Positions 1 through 13,608 of a DNA stretch of 64,000 nucleotides are shown here, piece after piece. Position 1 is the stretch's first letter, and each line of letters opens with the position of its first letter. The notes under the pieces are model-generated. The model was not told where the DNA came from and did no database searches. It saw only the letters and a list, made by a program, of their open reading frames with translations. Source of the DNA: Schistosoma haematobium (lineage: Eukaryota; Platyhelminthes; Trematoda; Strigeidida; Schistosomatidae); contig NC_067197.1 of assembly GCF_000699445.3 (NCBI RefSeq), forward strand, positions 23,605,809 to 23,669,808, written 5' to 3'. The translations under genes were made by a program, and so were the position numbers.

Positions 1-59
1 ATACAATCAACATTAGAACATACTGTTAAGAATTCAAAGTAGATTAATATTAATTGATT

Positions 60-460
60 GAGATCATGAATCACTTAAAGTTAAACCATCATGGAAAACC
101 TGGAAGCACTGAACGGCCGTTTCATGTTATTGTGGGACTCCTCAGCGGTGCACCTCCACGACCCCGCCTCGCGGCATCCGAACCCAGGACCACTGAGCCG
201 GCAACCAACGGTGTTAATGTCTAACTTCAACTAATCCGCGAAATTGAGTGACACATCAACCATTGTCTTCAATGAGTTAATATCCCACAACAGACCCAGT
301 TGAACTTCACTGATCACTGCTTCTCACTAGAACTCCAGGATATACTAGGAGGAAACGGCCGTCCAATGCTTACAGGTTTTCCATGATGGTCTAGCTTCAA
401 TTGACTAATCGTTTCAACTATTTAAATTACTACCATCTCCACAAAACCCCCTCTGATACT
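60..460 (-). mobile_element. Family B hammerhead retroposon, inverted composite, decayed
   Basis: A minus-strand ribozyme-like segment (about 98-165) keeps CUGAGGAG and GAAACGGCCGU, but stem II is broken and the cleavage triplet is GUU. B-box sequence (CCGAACCCAGG) lies near 178. A plus-strand copy of the ribozyme 3' half and tail (about 340-460) ends the composite, giving the inverted-tail layout of the family. Confidence 0.75.
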
Positions 461-1574
461 AATAATAAACGAATATTTGATTAATAATTGTTTACAAAGA
501 TAATTACTTAAATAATGATCAAAATCTATGAGGCCATTTCACCTATCTTTGTTCTTGCTCTCTCATCAGATAATAAAGAGAACTGTGTATACAAAGTATT
601 TATATTAGTGAAAATAAACATCACTCAAACAAGTGGATATGGAAAAAGAAGTTTCGTTACTTCAGTTAAAGCAAAGTTTTAGTTATTGTTCTTTTTGTTT
701 TGTTTTAAAAAAGATCAACTTTATCATTCATTAGATCCGTTAAGATTATCGGTTAATATTTAATTAAATAGCCTTTTTTTATTTTAGACTTAAATATACT
801 GTTGATGAGATGGGTCTATTAATTATGGACAATCTTTGAGTGACACTGAAGTGACCTCGAGAACATCCACCTGCTTATTAGGGCTAAATGATGATTATAA
901 ACGTGTGTGAATAACTGAGGATTATGATTTCAAGTTGATGGTTGGGGTGAGGAATTATTAGAATTAGGGTTTTCATCACGAATTGACATAAGCTAAAATG
1001 TCAAACCGCTATTTAGCTTAATGGATGAATGAATTTCACGCCAAAACCCAAGATTAGTTATCTTATTTCCGATTGGTCAGTCCATAAATTGTAGTCTCGC
1101 TGTTGATGATATAAATTTAGTTAAATGAATAGTTCTGTTGGGTCTGTAGTCATAGGTGATTTGATGATACATATAAGTGTCAAACACTGTCTATATCATA
1201 TCTCTTTTATATTTAAATATTGTATAAATCATCTAGAAATCATAGTTTTTCCCACATCAACATTTATTTGTAAGCATTCATTAGTACGATATTGAATGAC
1301 GACTCAGTTAAAGAGAATAGTCAATCCTATCATAAATTTTTAAGGTATATATTAACAATTTAGTAAGAAAGTTTAAGAGAATATGAAGATTGTATCTTAT
1401 TGTGAAAATTATTCACTTAGATATAGTTATAACTAGTTCAGTTTTCCAAGTGATCTCATGATCTCAACCACTGAGATTAGTTTTTCACTAATATTTTCTT
1501 TAAATACTCGAATATACTTATATGATTTCGAATTCTATTACTTAGTACTTAACTGAGATTATTAGGTATTTTAG
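441..1574. other. Noncoding AT-rich stretch
   Basis: No coding signal or repeat was recognised on either strand. Confidence 0.6.
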
Positions 1575-1740
1575 TAAAGTTAGATGCTCGAGTTCCCGTG
1601 CGAGACCGAAGGTCCTGTGTTCGAGCCCCGCGTACGGGATCGTGGATGCGAACTGCTGATAAGTGTTCTATTAGAACAAAACAGTCGTCTAGTGCTTCCA
1701 GGTTTTCACTGGTGGTCTAACAGTGATCAGTTCATGAATT
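1575..1740 (+). mobile_element. Family B hammerhead retroposon fragment, plus strand, inactive
   Basis: The fragment starts within the tRNA-like part (B box TGTTCGAGCCCC near 1618), followed by a ribozyme remnant at about 1645-1705. The core is CUGAUAA instead of CUGANGA and GAAA is CAAAA. Stem II GUUCUAUUAGAAC is still perfectly self-complementary. Confidence 0.75.
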
Positions 1741-2794
1741 CGATTAAAAAGTTATATGTTTCAATGTTTCGCTCAGTTTTCAGATGTCCTATAATAATGA
1801 AAACCATTCATCATATTATCCATTAGCAAGTTTTCTGACACCATTCTAAATGCTACGCAGGAGATAAGGCTCATTACAATATTCGGCTTGGTAAATTAGT
1901 GTTCGTAACATAGGAAAGTTTAATAAATGTATCATCGTCACTATTTAAAATTAAAACCTCACATTATACTATGTGCCAGCTGTCTATTAAATTAAAACCG
2001 ATAATAATTATGGTTTAATAGTGAAGCCTGATAAAATAACATTTAGATAATTAGTCTGTTAAATGTTAGCAGTTGTAATCCTTTCGATTCATTAGAATTG
2101 AACGAAATATATCAATCAGACTGCACTGTAGTCATCAGGCTAAGTAACTGATTGTTTCTGTAGACTTGGGTGATATTATATAATACGAGACAATAGACTG
2201 GAGTCCTTGTTGATGAGTGCAAGCTAAGACAAAAGAACCTTCTTTTAGATACTTCTGGTTAATTTTCTCTTACTATGTTACTCTAAGAAAAAGAAGATAA
2301 AGTGATTGTTCATTAGGCCAAATCGTCACCTTAATTCAACGAAATTAACTACTATCCGATGCCCAAACGATGTAAGTACTTTAGTATAATAGGTGACCAT
2401 TCATAAACTGTAAAGCTAAACGGTAATATCACTGATTGTAAAATTGGCTTACATGCACTCAAACTTCATGCAAAGCATTGATTTCCTGATACCTGCAAAT
2501 GTGCCATGTTGATAAGGGTTAACAAATATGAAACTCAAGTTCAAAGCATCTTTTCAATTGATTTGAACCATTTTACACCAAGATAATTCGTCAATCAGTA
2601 ATGAAAAGACTGATTAATGACCAAACAACAGGTTAGTGTTACAATTTGTTTAACTAATTCTCATTTGTTATGATATTAGTTACTGTATCGTCTATTGTTT
2701 ATTTCTGTTTAAATGATCAATCGTGATGATCTAACTGAGTAAATTTGTTCAATGTCAATTATTTACTTTTTTTCTAATCTAATCAATTGAGGTA
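1741..2794. other. Noncoding AT-rich stretch
   Basis: Nothing recognised. Stops are dense in all frames. Confidence 0.6.
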
Positions 2795-2797
2795 TAA

Positions 2798-3067
2798 TCT
2801 ACTATTGTAACTAGTACCAATTATGAGTCATTTATCAATAACACTAATCATACAAAAACAATTAATAATAAAAACAATATCGATAAGACATTAAATACAT
2901 ATTTTGATATGTTAAAAGAAAGGGGAATAATAGAAATAAATGAAGATAATGGTAATGAAAATTCACTTGGTAGTAACAATACTATTGTTAATAATAATAG
3001 TGATAATAATAATAATAATAATTGTGTTGCCATGATAACTAAGAATGATATGAAGAATTTACACTAG
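2798..3067 (+). CDS. Candidate terminal exon of an unknown Asn-rich protein
   Basis: The frame is open for 90 codons after TAA at 2795-2797 and ends TAG at 3065-3067. It reads NNIDKTLNTYFDMLKERG, IIEINEDNGNENSLGSNN, then an Asn run and CVAMITKNDMKNLH. The mixed charged composition around the Asn run looks more like protein than the flanking DNA, and schistosome proteins often have Asn runs. A pyrimidine tract at 2766-2781 precedes it, but no convincing acceptor with matching phase was found. The part after 2990 is largely an AAT repeat. No family is recognised, and it may be chance. Confidence 0.3.
   Translation, partial: STIVTSTNYESFINNTNHTKTINNKNNIDKTLNTYFDMLKERGIIEINEDNGNENSLGSNNTIVNNNSDNNNNNNCVAMITKNDMKNLH
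2997..3021. repeat. AAT-type microsatellite
   Basis: Short imperfect AAT run, overlapping the candidate Asn-rich exon. Confidence 0.9.
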
Positions 3068-4696
3068 ACATTTTAGCACTGCTAATCATAGTATATTTTT
3101 TCTTTCTTCCCACTCTCTTGTTGATCCCACCCTGAATATATTGGAGGTTAAGAGAATTATTTTATGATTATGATTATGATTATCATTAAAGTAGAATGAC
3201 TTCCAGGGGCAAATCTTTATTTATTCCTTTTTATTGTCCAGTAAAACACATAAATGAATAATTTGAATAGTGTATCTGTGTCTATTCAGTATAAATAGTA
3301 TGATGAACAGGAAATGAAAGATGAAGGTATTTCCGTTCTTAATTGACTGTTGAATTTCAAACTTGTTCATTTGACTTTGATTGTTATAATAGTAGAGTTT
3401 GTCCCCTCTATATTTCATTGAATATTAACAAATACAGACACTTATAGATTCATAAATCCTCATACCTTATAGGTATGGTAGTTAGAATACATAAATACTG
3501 GTCATAATGATGATGATGGTGATACAGAATGGTTAATAAAAGTTATCAAATTGATTGATTGGTATAATAATAATAATAATAATAATAATAGTCCATTAAA
3601 AGTGGGGGTTTATACTATTTACATTTTATGCATAGTAAAGAGATGTCTAGTTTGAAATAAGAGTAATGTATCCTTAATCACACTTTTTTAAATAGACAAG
3701 GGATGTTTAAGATTGATGACAATAAAATCATGATTTTAATATGAACTAACACAAAAGAACGGTGCTTTTATTTTCAATAGAAGCTATCCAGATTTTTTTC
3801 TGAGTATGAATGAACCGAATATAAAATGATTTAAGAGAATTATTGGTTGAAAATATGATCGGGTTTTGAGTCAAATCTGTTTGTGTAATTTGCTAATGAA
3901 TTTATTTTTTAAAGAAATGATTTAACTAAGTTTCGTCTTAATAAGCCAACTGATATGAGATGGATGTGTATAAACTTACCACACAGTCGTGTCAGATACC
4001 TGATTTTATATCAATAACTAAGGTCTCATTATTCACCAAGTTCAGGAAGAAACTTCCGAAATTCTCCGAACGGCAAAGACTTAGTACAGAGATAACTCGG
4101 CAACTGAATGAAGCTTAGGATGTAGGACCTTATATTTAAACTCACTAGCTGGATGGTATCATCTTCATAGTAATCTAGATGCAAATGTCCTTGGTTAGAT
4201 ACTGTATGAAGCCATAAGTAAGGATTTTAAAGGATTCCTCAAACCTGAATTCATCAAAAATACTTTAGCCAAAGAACTATCATATATATCAAAAAGGTTT
4301 TTTCAACTACTTTACAAGTGAGCGATTTTTATAACTGCAGAATTACATTTTAATACATAAATGTTAAGTTTTACTTCGACGTTAGCAACGTCATTTTTTC
4401 TAAATTGGTTGTGGATAACAATGATCTAGAGAGTAATAATACCTGTTTCATAACTTAAGAATACTAAAGAGTGTGGAGTTTAACAATCGATTGAAATACT
4501 TCCTTGAAAAAACAAATCTATGGTGAATAAATGTTGTTCAATTACAGATATTATATGAATGCTTATAGACCTACATAGTCAGAACACAGGTTATGTGAAG
4601 TTATGAACTAAATGATACTAAAACCATCAGACGAATAGTAGATTCTAAGTGCCAATTTGTAATTTTTGTAGAAAGTAGATCGAATCTCGCTAGTAG
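3068..4696. other. Noncoding AT-rich stretch with one microsatellite
   Basis: Apart from the (TAA)n run at 3564-3590 nothing is recognised. The short open frame around 3221-3418 (minus) has low-complexity hydrophobic sequence and no family features. Confidence 0.55.
3564..3590. repeat. (TAA)n microsatellite
   Basis: About nine uninterrupted TAA units. Confidence 0.95.
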
Positions 4697-4800
4697 TAAA
4701 ATTCAGGACTCCAGCTTCGACCTATTTGGAAATCGTTAGCCAGATGCACCTGTCAAAAATTTATGGGTTCAAGTTCAAATGTAAACACCAACTCTGGATA
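4697..4800 (-). mobile_element. Decayed family A (Sm-alpha) retroposon with dead ribozyme
   Basis: The minus strand of 4701-4752 aligns with the Sm-alpha ribozyme: GGUGCAUCUGG, CUAACGA (for CUGACGA), CCAAAUAGG, CGAAG (for CGAAA), then GUCCUGAAU. Two core changes make activity unlikely. Part of the B box follows at about 4768-4785. Confidence 0.65.
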
Positions 4801-7800
4801 ACAGATGCATCCATTTAGATAGACCCACATGATATTAAATGAGAGTCCTAGATTTCACTACTAGCCACATATCATCCATTGTTTTGAAAAAATTGTGACA
4901 ACGATTATAACGGAGTAAGTATTACATGAGGCCGAAATCAGTCAAAAGTGTCACCAACAAGATAGTTCAAATCATAACATATCAAAATGAGTGATTCCCG
5001 TGACTAGTAATTCATGGTTTTTAAACGTCATAACATTTTTCGCTTTTGTTTCAATCTTTAGATTTAATTGACTTCAATAATACATCCGATAACAATATTA
5101 AATGAAGCAACGTTTTAAATTCAGAAATTCCTACATTGAATACAACATTTTATCTTGACATAACCTTCACATTTTGATTGCCAATAAGTAAGAATATAAA
5201 CATGAATTATGTAAACTTCTTTACATTACACAGAATGCTCATAATAGAATGATTTGTTCAAGAAACAGTACGCTATAAGGAACATTTATCCAGTGAACTA
5301 TCTGAATTTTCATATCATTATCGTTAGTCAAAATATAGAAGTTGTTTGTCAATTGACTACAATTACTGATTATACTTTACATAATGGCAAGCAGTGAATT
5401 CCAAAACTCACTTTACATTTTATATGAAATTACTCAGTTGTATGTACTTGAAGCTCAGTTTCTAATCCAGAATACACAGTAATTAATCAACTTATAAATT
5501 AGGAACGTTTCGGGACATCCATTTAAGCGTACCATACGCCTGTAAAATCTGATCAAATCTAGTCATGCATCTCAACGATTGAAAGTGATATGTTCCATAC
5601 CGTGTTCTGCATGTTATCCAAAGTTATAAAAGAAATTCTATATATAAACAAGTCCCAAATGTCCAAACCGATTTTCATGCATATCAGTTGTTGTTTGGTT
5701 GGTCAAATATTCCCATTTTATATTAGTTTAGCAAGAGTTAACAAATATTCAAATGTTTTTTTTCGTTTACACATGGTACGTTTTAATATGTTATGAAATT
5801 TAAGATACTACTGCTTTCTGATTTAGTTTCCTCACTAGGGTCTAACATTACTGAATTAAGAATATTTAATAACGAAATTTTTTTTATTTACAACTGATGT
5901 CACTGACAGATTAAAGGCCTTAACTATTCATTACAGTAGACAGAGGAAAAAGAAATATAATGTCAGAAATACCAGCCATTTACATAAAGTATTAATAAAC
6001 AGATTCAAACCGCTTTATAGATGAAATCACATGAAAATCTAAGAATTGTTTAGAACTTCTCTATGTGTGGTTAAGGTTTGTATAGTTTTGAGTTCTCTGG
6101 ATGATTGAATAATGAATCTTTCCTTGTCTTTCTAGACCACATAACCAAAACTAGATTCAAAGAATTATTTTACAATAAAATCAACAAGTTCGGTGAACGA
6201 AATTTTACATGAATAGAACAGGGACTAACTCGTGAACTTCTTTGCATTTCTTTAACTGTTATTCCCCTCATACTAATACTAATTTAATATCTCGAGTAAG
6301 AGGTATAAAGTATCAGTGGTAACCTTTGTGAATGACATGTCTGTACCAGAGCAGAGTTAATAACTGAATTCTAATTAGAGATTTTAAATATAAAGAAACG
6401 GTTGAAGGTTTCAGTATGGTAGGTAACAAATTTGAAAGTGCAAAACAAAAATTAATAGGTGATAATGATCCAACAACCTGTTAGCTTTAAATAACTGATA
6501 ATGTTTCTTAGTTTGTAGCTTCACTTTTCACTATTATTTCTTAGTTGTAACGAAATGCTCTATAACTATATATATATAGAATTAAAAATATTTGAAGTCA
6601 GTGTATAACATACATATTCAGTTGATTATTGGTTCTTGTTCATTTCAAGTATCACTTTCATAAATTCATAAATAAGATAATTAAATTAATTCAATTACTT
6701 CTTCAATGTAACAAGATATATAATTGATTTCAAAAGTTATTATCCTTAACCGATTTCTGACATTTTATAACTTCGTTTCTTTTTTTGAAAATTTAACTAA
6801 CATTAAAACAAGTAATCAAAGCATTAATTCATTTTACACCGCTTTATTCAAATTCATTTTAACTCACTTAGAGACAAAAACTGTTTGTATTAGTTTCTCT
6901 TTTTTTTTCTTTCGTAAAAGAATGTTTCTATGCTAATGATAATTATTATCATGTCAACGTTTAAAATTTTAATCTTTTTTTTTTCTAGAAAAAAATAATA
7001 ATGAATTTTAAGCATAAAAATCACAATTTATGCATTAATAAGTTAAAACACATAGAGTATCAATTAAATGAATTGTAAAATGAATTATAGGAATATTTAA
7101 AAGAAAGAGAAAGAGATAGAGATAGAAAAAGAAGAGGAAAAAAGAGAGAAAAAAGATTAAAAAAAATAATTTTTCAGCCACCATAGAAGATGATAATCAT
7201 TCAAAAAAGAATAAGATAGGAAAAGAAAAAAAAATCCAATTTATAATTAATTGGTGTGTTTTAAAATGTTTAACTCGTGGAATAGAATGAACAATCATGA
7301 AATTTCTACTTGAATTAATGAAATCAATTTGTCATTGGGTTTTTTTTCTTCATTTTTATTGGAAAAAAACTAATTTTTTTTATAATTACAATAGTTAACA
7401 ATAAAAATGACCACTTTGTAGTATAGAAATGATTGAAATTATTAAAACAAGAAAAAGGGGGTGAATGGATGAGAAAAAAATGGGAAATTCATGATGATGA
7501 AATTCCGGTTGAATTCAAGTGATTAAATTTTATTTTTATTCTTTCCTCTTGTTGTTATTCTTCTTTTTTTCTTCTTTCTATTTTTCAGTTGACCGGTGGT
7601 CTAATTTGTTTATTAAATAGACTACACTAAAGTAATTGATCATTTTATATTATCATTATTTGGTTGTTGTCCATATTCATTTTTCTTTGAAAAATTGATA
7701 CACTAATATGCTGGTAGTTTCATGCATTTTTATTTCTTTTCTTTCGTGAATTTCACTTGCTTAAGAATAAGTACACACACACATAAACACGTATATAAAT

Positions 7801-10800
7801 CTACTTACATGTATAAATACAGAGGTAGAAAGAAAATTAAGCATAAATTCAGTAGTTTTGTCCACTTTGTAACATGATTGGCATATTAAATAATGAACTC
7901 CGGTTGACAGTTAATAAATACTTATTATGTATATATACATTGATGCTTGCTTGTATCGTTAGAAAATAAAGGTGATATTAGTAGTAGTAGTAGTAGTGTT
8001 AGGTGAGAAAAACAAATTGATTGTTCAAATAAAAAAAGATACACTGAAATACAAGATTGAAAGAGCGACAAAAAATAACAAATAGAATTTTAAAGAACAC
8101 ATTATAAATCTCTTAAAATAATCACCAATCTCCTAAAATGAAACGGAAATACAAGTCTAATCGGTTACTAAGAGTTCAATGATTGTTTTCATTAGTTCTA
8201 TTTTTGAATAATAATAATAATAATAAAATAGAATAATTTATTTTTAATAAAGTTGTAATAAAGTATAATCATTCTCAATTTTAAACATTTAAGAAGAATA
8301 TTAAAACTTTCTTTATTAGGATTATTATTATTATTATGAATATCTGTAATGTATATAGATAATGCTTTAATATGAATCGGTAAGAATAGTATTCTCTATT
8401 CTAAAGCTATTTAAATAAAATATCTTCTTCCCATTTTATATTTTATTTATTACTTCTTGACTTGATTTGTTTTTCTATCGTTTTTGCTTCTTATTATATA
8501 TCCGGGTCTATTCTATTTCCACTTGAATGATATGTCTATAAGGGCAATAAGAATTTAGGAATTTTATTTTTCATATTATTACTTCTTATTATGATATTTA
8601 AAAACAATAATTATCGTTTTTTTAAGGTTTGTCCATACAAGTGGGTAGTAATAAACTGGAAGTAGATCATCATTTGTCATGAGAATAATAATTATTATTT
8701 TAGCATTTTGATTTCTCAATCATTGAATTAAATACATCATTTAAAAAATAATTTGTGATTGAGTAAACTACTTGTAAGTAGTATGAATTATTTCGAATAA
8801 TTCATGTGACATATTAAAATTTCAGTTATCTATTTATCACTAAAACGATTATAATGGATTATTTCAAGCGGATTAATCAACAGATGAGTTCTAAATAATA
8901 ATCAGACAACAGCATTTTTGTGATATCTTCATGAATTAGATGACTTAAACGTCTGATGGTTCATAACCTATTATAAATCACTTCATTAGTGATTAATAAT
9001 TTTTTGAAGATTAAGTAATGAATGGAACAAACCACATTATACATGGAATACACAAAATCATTAGTAGCACAGCATATGCAAGTTATCACGGAGTCCCATA
9101 TCGGCCTAAAACAACTATCCAGTATTTCCTGAATCTCAGTAGTTGTTGAACTAGGATCAATTCATAACTTCCATATGATTCAATATTCTTCACAACACAT
9201 TATTAAACTAACAGAAATATTTGGTCATGACAACAATAAGGAGAAGGGAGTTTCTATATGATACCTGGTTTTGTGTATTTATGTGCTTGTTAGTCGATGT
9301 ATAAAAATGTGATATCTATTATATCAATTAGTGTAGTTTATATGCCAATTTAGTGTATGATTTTATGTGGGTAAGATCTGAATTGTTAGAACGGTTGTTC
9401 AAGTCTGTTGTAACAATTCAATGATTCTTTAAAAAATATTGTTTACATCCAGGTTGTAAAAAGTTATAAATTTGAATTGTTAAATACATGTATTATGTCA
9501 TAATCACTTTCTAAGGACTTCTTAAAACAATTTATCTTAGTCTAAGAAACTTCAGCATTAAAAAAGCATATTACCTACATAAATAAATTAAGACTACTGA
9601 TTATACTCAGATTCATTATTGCAAATCCTTGTTTGAATTGTTCAGTTCAATCACAAACTTTGATAATAAGTTAAACAATTCAGTTTATAAATGAAATAAT
9701 AATGATTGAATTTTGGGAAATAAGAGGTAGTTATAATGCTGTAGATCCACTTATTTAGTGAACTCATTTTAAACTTTCTATTTTATATATATATGTAGTT
9801 GAAAATGTAAGTTGGTTTACAGAGTTGTTTTCTTTTCAACAAATCAAATTTATTGAGTATTATAGTAATCGTAAGATGTTGAGGATAAATAGAATGTAAC
9901 ATTATGGGGTATTTAAAAATAAAGATATAATCAGATCGATAGAAAAGGAATTATGGAAATCTAATGACTGAATGACAAAGAATATAAATAATTTAAATAC
10001 TTATAGAAGTATATCAGGGGTAAAATGTGAAGTTGGGTTTTAGGCGATGTATATAGGCTGTTTAAATTAGTATGATTCTGATGGTCTCGTTAGGTAAAAA
10101 TATTCGATTTGTACCATTTGTTAAGCGGATTATTTAATGTATATAGAGAAACTCTGGACCAAATCTACGATCCGTTAACAGAAAATATTTTTAGTTCCAT
10201 TAAAAATCACCTCGTATATTAGAGGTACATGACTTTTTACACCAAATAATTTCTCTGACAAACATATAGTGGTTTTGTTTCGCTAATCCATCATCTCGAT
10301 AACCGTTATAGTATTAATCTAAACGATGTCTAAAATAAGAAGAGAAAGAGAAGTGGCAACTCCAGTTGATTAGCGGATAGCACAGATCACAAAGCTATAA
10401 GCACATCAAGATAGTTTGATGCGGAGAGACGAATGCGTATATGAGAGCAATTTTACAAAGGCAAATTTATAGTCAAATAGCACTAGGGCACAGCAAGTCA
10501 AAGCAAGGAATGATAATAGAATTTGAGTACATATATACATGGGAAGGAGAATGAATCATCGAGTGAGATTTAAATAATCAACATTTTAACTAGAGTGTGT
10601 CATGTGCTAAGTGATCATAACGGTATAAAGAAATATGTGAATTGTTACTGTTCAAATAACAATGTCTGTTAAATAAGTTAATAAAAGGGATTAGCCAAAA
10701 TTAACCATAAACAAAATTGGTTGTAGGTTAGTTTCTATAACCATTACTTACTTTAATATGTAAAATTTAAAGTGAACTCATAATGTGGTTTCCTCTAAAA

Positions 10801-13380
10801 TTTTCAAATTAAGGTTAGAAACTGAAAGACTGAAAATAAAATTCCTATATAGGTAAATTCCATGTTACCTTCCTCTGCTACTCTATTTAATACCTTAAGT
10901 TAGCTTCGTTGAACAAAAGATAAATACTAAAATAGGACATCTTGTTTGAGGTTTTCAATGAACTATTTCTTTAGCTTCAGAGGGTGATACTAGCCTTGTA
11001 TTGAAAAAAAATAATTACTGTTGATCATTTAGATTAGAAATGATAGTATTAGTTTTAGAGAGAATACTAAAACCTTCATTACTAATATTTGAATGAAATG
11101 TTCTTTGTTTAAACTTGTATAATCACAAAATAGTGATTGTGTTCTTTTTTAACTATACAAGTTACTTCTACGGCTACTTCTTATAAACGCAGAAAAATCC
11201 CTACGCGGAACTTATGATATTTGTACAAAAGCTGATGCAGCATGACTTTAAGAGGAAATCAAGACAGCAGATAGAGATTTTATTATGCACCATCAACAGA
11301 TTAAAAACCATATCTAAAGAAAGTCAGATAAATATGATTTGCTTATACGACCAATAGTCAAACTTTGATACACTGAACTATAACTTATTACGTGTGTACA
11401 GTTTACACCAATATTTTAAAGATAATTTAGCTTACGAATATAACTAAATTACCAAGTTATATAACAGTTCATTCCTAACAGACTTGTAAATCATTTTGTA
11501 TCAGTATAACTTTAATGACATTAAAAAGGAGTATTCCCAAATTTGGATGGATTTTTTAAAAAATATTTAAAACATTCTGAACTGAAATGATCAACTAATC
11601 ATCTATTCAAATATAATTGTATTGTATCGATGAAAATAGGAAGTTTTGTGTTATTGATGGATAGAAACTTTCAAGACTTGAGAACAGTAGAAGAAACAAT
11701 AAGAACAAGAAAGTACCGGGCAACTATTTTGTTGTAGTTTCGGACATTTGTTAAGATCTATGGTTTGATTCAGCTATCATTAACTCGATTATCGCCTTGA
11801 CAAACTAAATGAACAGTAAGATTAGTTATTAAAACTCCACATATGCTACTAGCAATTTGCGCGTATTCATTTGTGATCAGTGTTATTTAGACAGGGACCT
11901 GTGGTAAATGGCTTTAATTGAGTAAATAATCATTTTATTCACAACAGCTTCTCCACATTTCTAGGTTTTAAGACATCATAGTTTTGTGTGGAATACTAGA
12001 AGTCCATAGAGGAATGGAGAAAAACAACTGTTCAGTGTCAGATGTTCCTAAGTAGTTTTTCATACTAAGTCAGTCTAGAATGGAAGTAACTTCAAATTAT
12101 TCCGTCTCCAGAAGCCTTTGCAACGAATTTTAAAATAATTATTTTAGCGCCTTATTCTACTAAATTATTTAATAGTAGTTAAAATAGTTCATCGAAATAT
12201 CTTGTGTGGAAAATGTCTCATCTGACTTCGAAATATTTTAAAATTATATGAATGATCAGTATATGAGTGATAGATAATAAAGTATAGGCAGAGCTAGAAA
12301 ATCCCTTTTATTATTTTATTCATAATATAGGCTAACCAAAATAAGAGGTTAAGAACACAATCTTTGTAAACTTACGTCTATTTTGCTTCATTCAACATCT
12401 ATTTAGTCTGGAAATAAACAAAAACAAAAGTTTATTAAAAGTCACTACATATTCACCTGCAGATTCACTCATCGAAAGATTGGAAATGTTCATAAATTTG
12501 GTGAATCCAGAAAGAAATAATAATAATATGACATATTTTAGCTGAATGTTAGGAAAACTGTTATCTGGAGAAAGACCCGAATACCTTTAGACTAAACAAA
12601 CAAAGCTATTATTACACATGCATTATTTTGATTTCATTTGTATCCACTAAGTACGTCTTTGAAGTGTCCCGAGAGCGAAAGTCCACTATTTACTATCTTG
12701 TTATTTATGGTAAAAATTCATCTAAAGAAATTGATTACCAATTTTAATTTGCTAATTGATGCTAAGCTAATGAATTAAAACAATCGTTGTTCTTATAGTC
12801 AGTATTTAAATTATTACATAATGAAATTTTACGAAACGAATCAACCACAAATGGGATAAAGTCTGTCACTTAAATCGAAATCATTTCACATTCGAAGAAC
12901 TTTATTTTGAATAGAGAATAAATCATTTCATTCTAAAACATTAAATCAAAGATGATCGAAATAATTCTCCTTAATATCATGTATAATAATTTGTACATTG
13001 AACTTTGCTAAGGCTACTTTGATAGGCTATTATTACAATAAATATATTTTTTAATTATAAATTTAGTTATTAGCACAATGAACTATTTTTAATAAAAATT
13101 ATAAAAATATCTTTTTAAAACTATTGAAGTTGACCCATCAATTTCACTTTTTTTTCTCCTAGTTAGTCATCAATAACGTAGAATTTCGTACGTACATACA
13201 TCAGTTCAAGTTGCCATACAAAATTAACACACAGATACAATAGTCGATTCAAATCCCATAGTGATATAGGTAGTAAAAGTATAGGCAGTAATCGGAAAGA
13301 TTAGGGTTTGAAGATGTTATTGAAGGAGTATAATCCAGTGACATAAATTTGGAAAAAGGGGACACGAAGAATTCAGAAGA
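4801..13380. other. 8.6 kb of AT-rich DNA without a recognised gene
   Basis: This stretch contains a purine-rich tract at about 7090-7250 (GAAAGAGAAAGAG type), a (TAG)n run at about 7979-7998, (AAT)n near 8207-8225 and a TATATATA run near 9785. A somewhat less AT-rich patch at 10330-10560 stands out but has no coding frame. Short open frames (around 5590 and 6724, plus strand) look like chance in AT-rich sequence. No ribozyme core or tRNA-like box was found here. Confidence 0.5.
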
Positions 13381-13608
13381 TTAGAATTTGGGAGAACAAA
13401 GAGAGTGGATGCACCTGCACCATTGCAAAAGATTTTGAGTCATGTAATTCAAGGTCTCTAACCATCGGTTGCTATCATCTCGCAGATCCCAAACCGGTAG
13501 TCTACACCTACCAACCTGTCTCAGTCCACTGGTCAGTGAATTCATGGATTTGTGCCATGTCTTGTTCAGGCCGCTCCTAGCTTTCTTCCAACCTACACCA
13601 TAAAACAT
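13381..13608 (-). pseudogene. Short ORF resembling a retroelement-derived C-terminus
   Basis: The 75-residue reading has TWHKSMNSLTSGLRQVGRCR, PVWDLRDDSNRWLETLNYMT and QWCRCIHSLC. This W-L-E-T-L...QW pattern, and the sharp rise in GC over 13340-13620, recall a repeated coding fragment widespread in trematode genomes. No catalytic domain is present and the parent element cannot be named with confidence. It could also be a fragment of a host gene. Confidence 0.4.

Noticed and set aside
2848..3033. Minus-strand Leu-rich 61-codon frame as a membrane peptide
   Set aside because: It is the antisense of an AAT/AAC-rich stretch, and its hydrophobicity follows from base composition.
7080..7200. A short Lys/Arg/Glu-rich reading after an ATTATAG acceptor-like site
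   Set aside because: The sequence is a purine-rich simple repeat. The reading is only about 30 codons and the splice evidence is weak.
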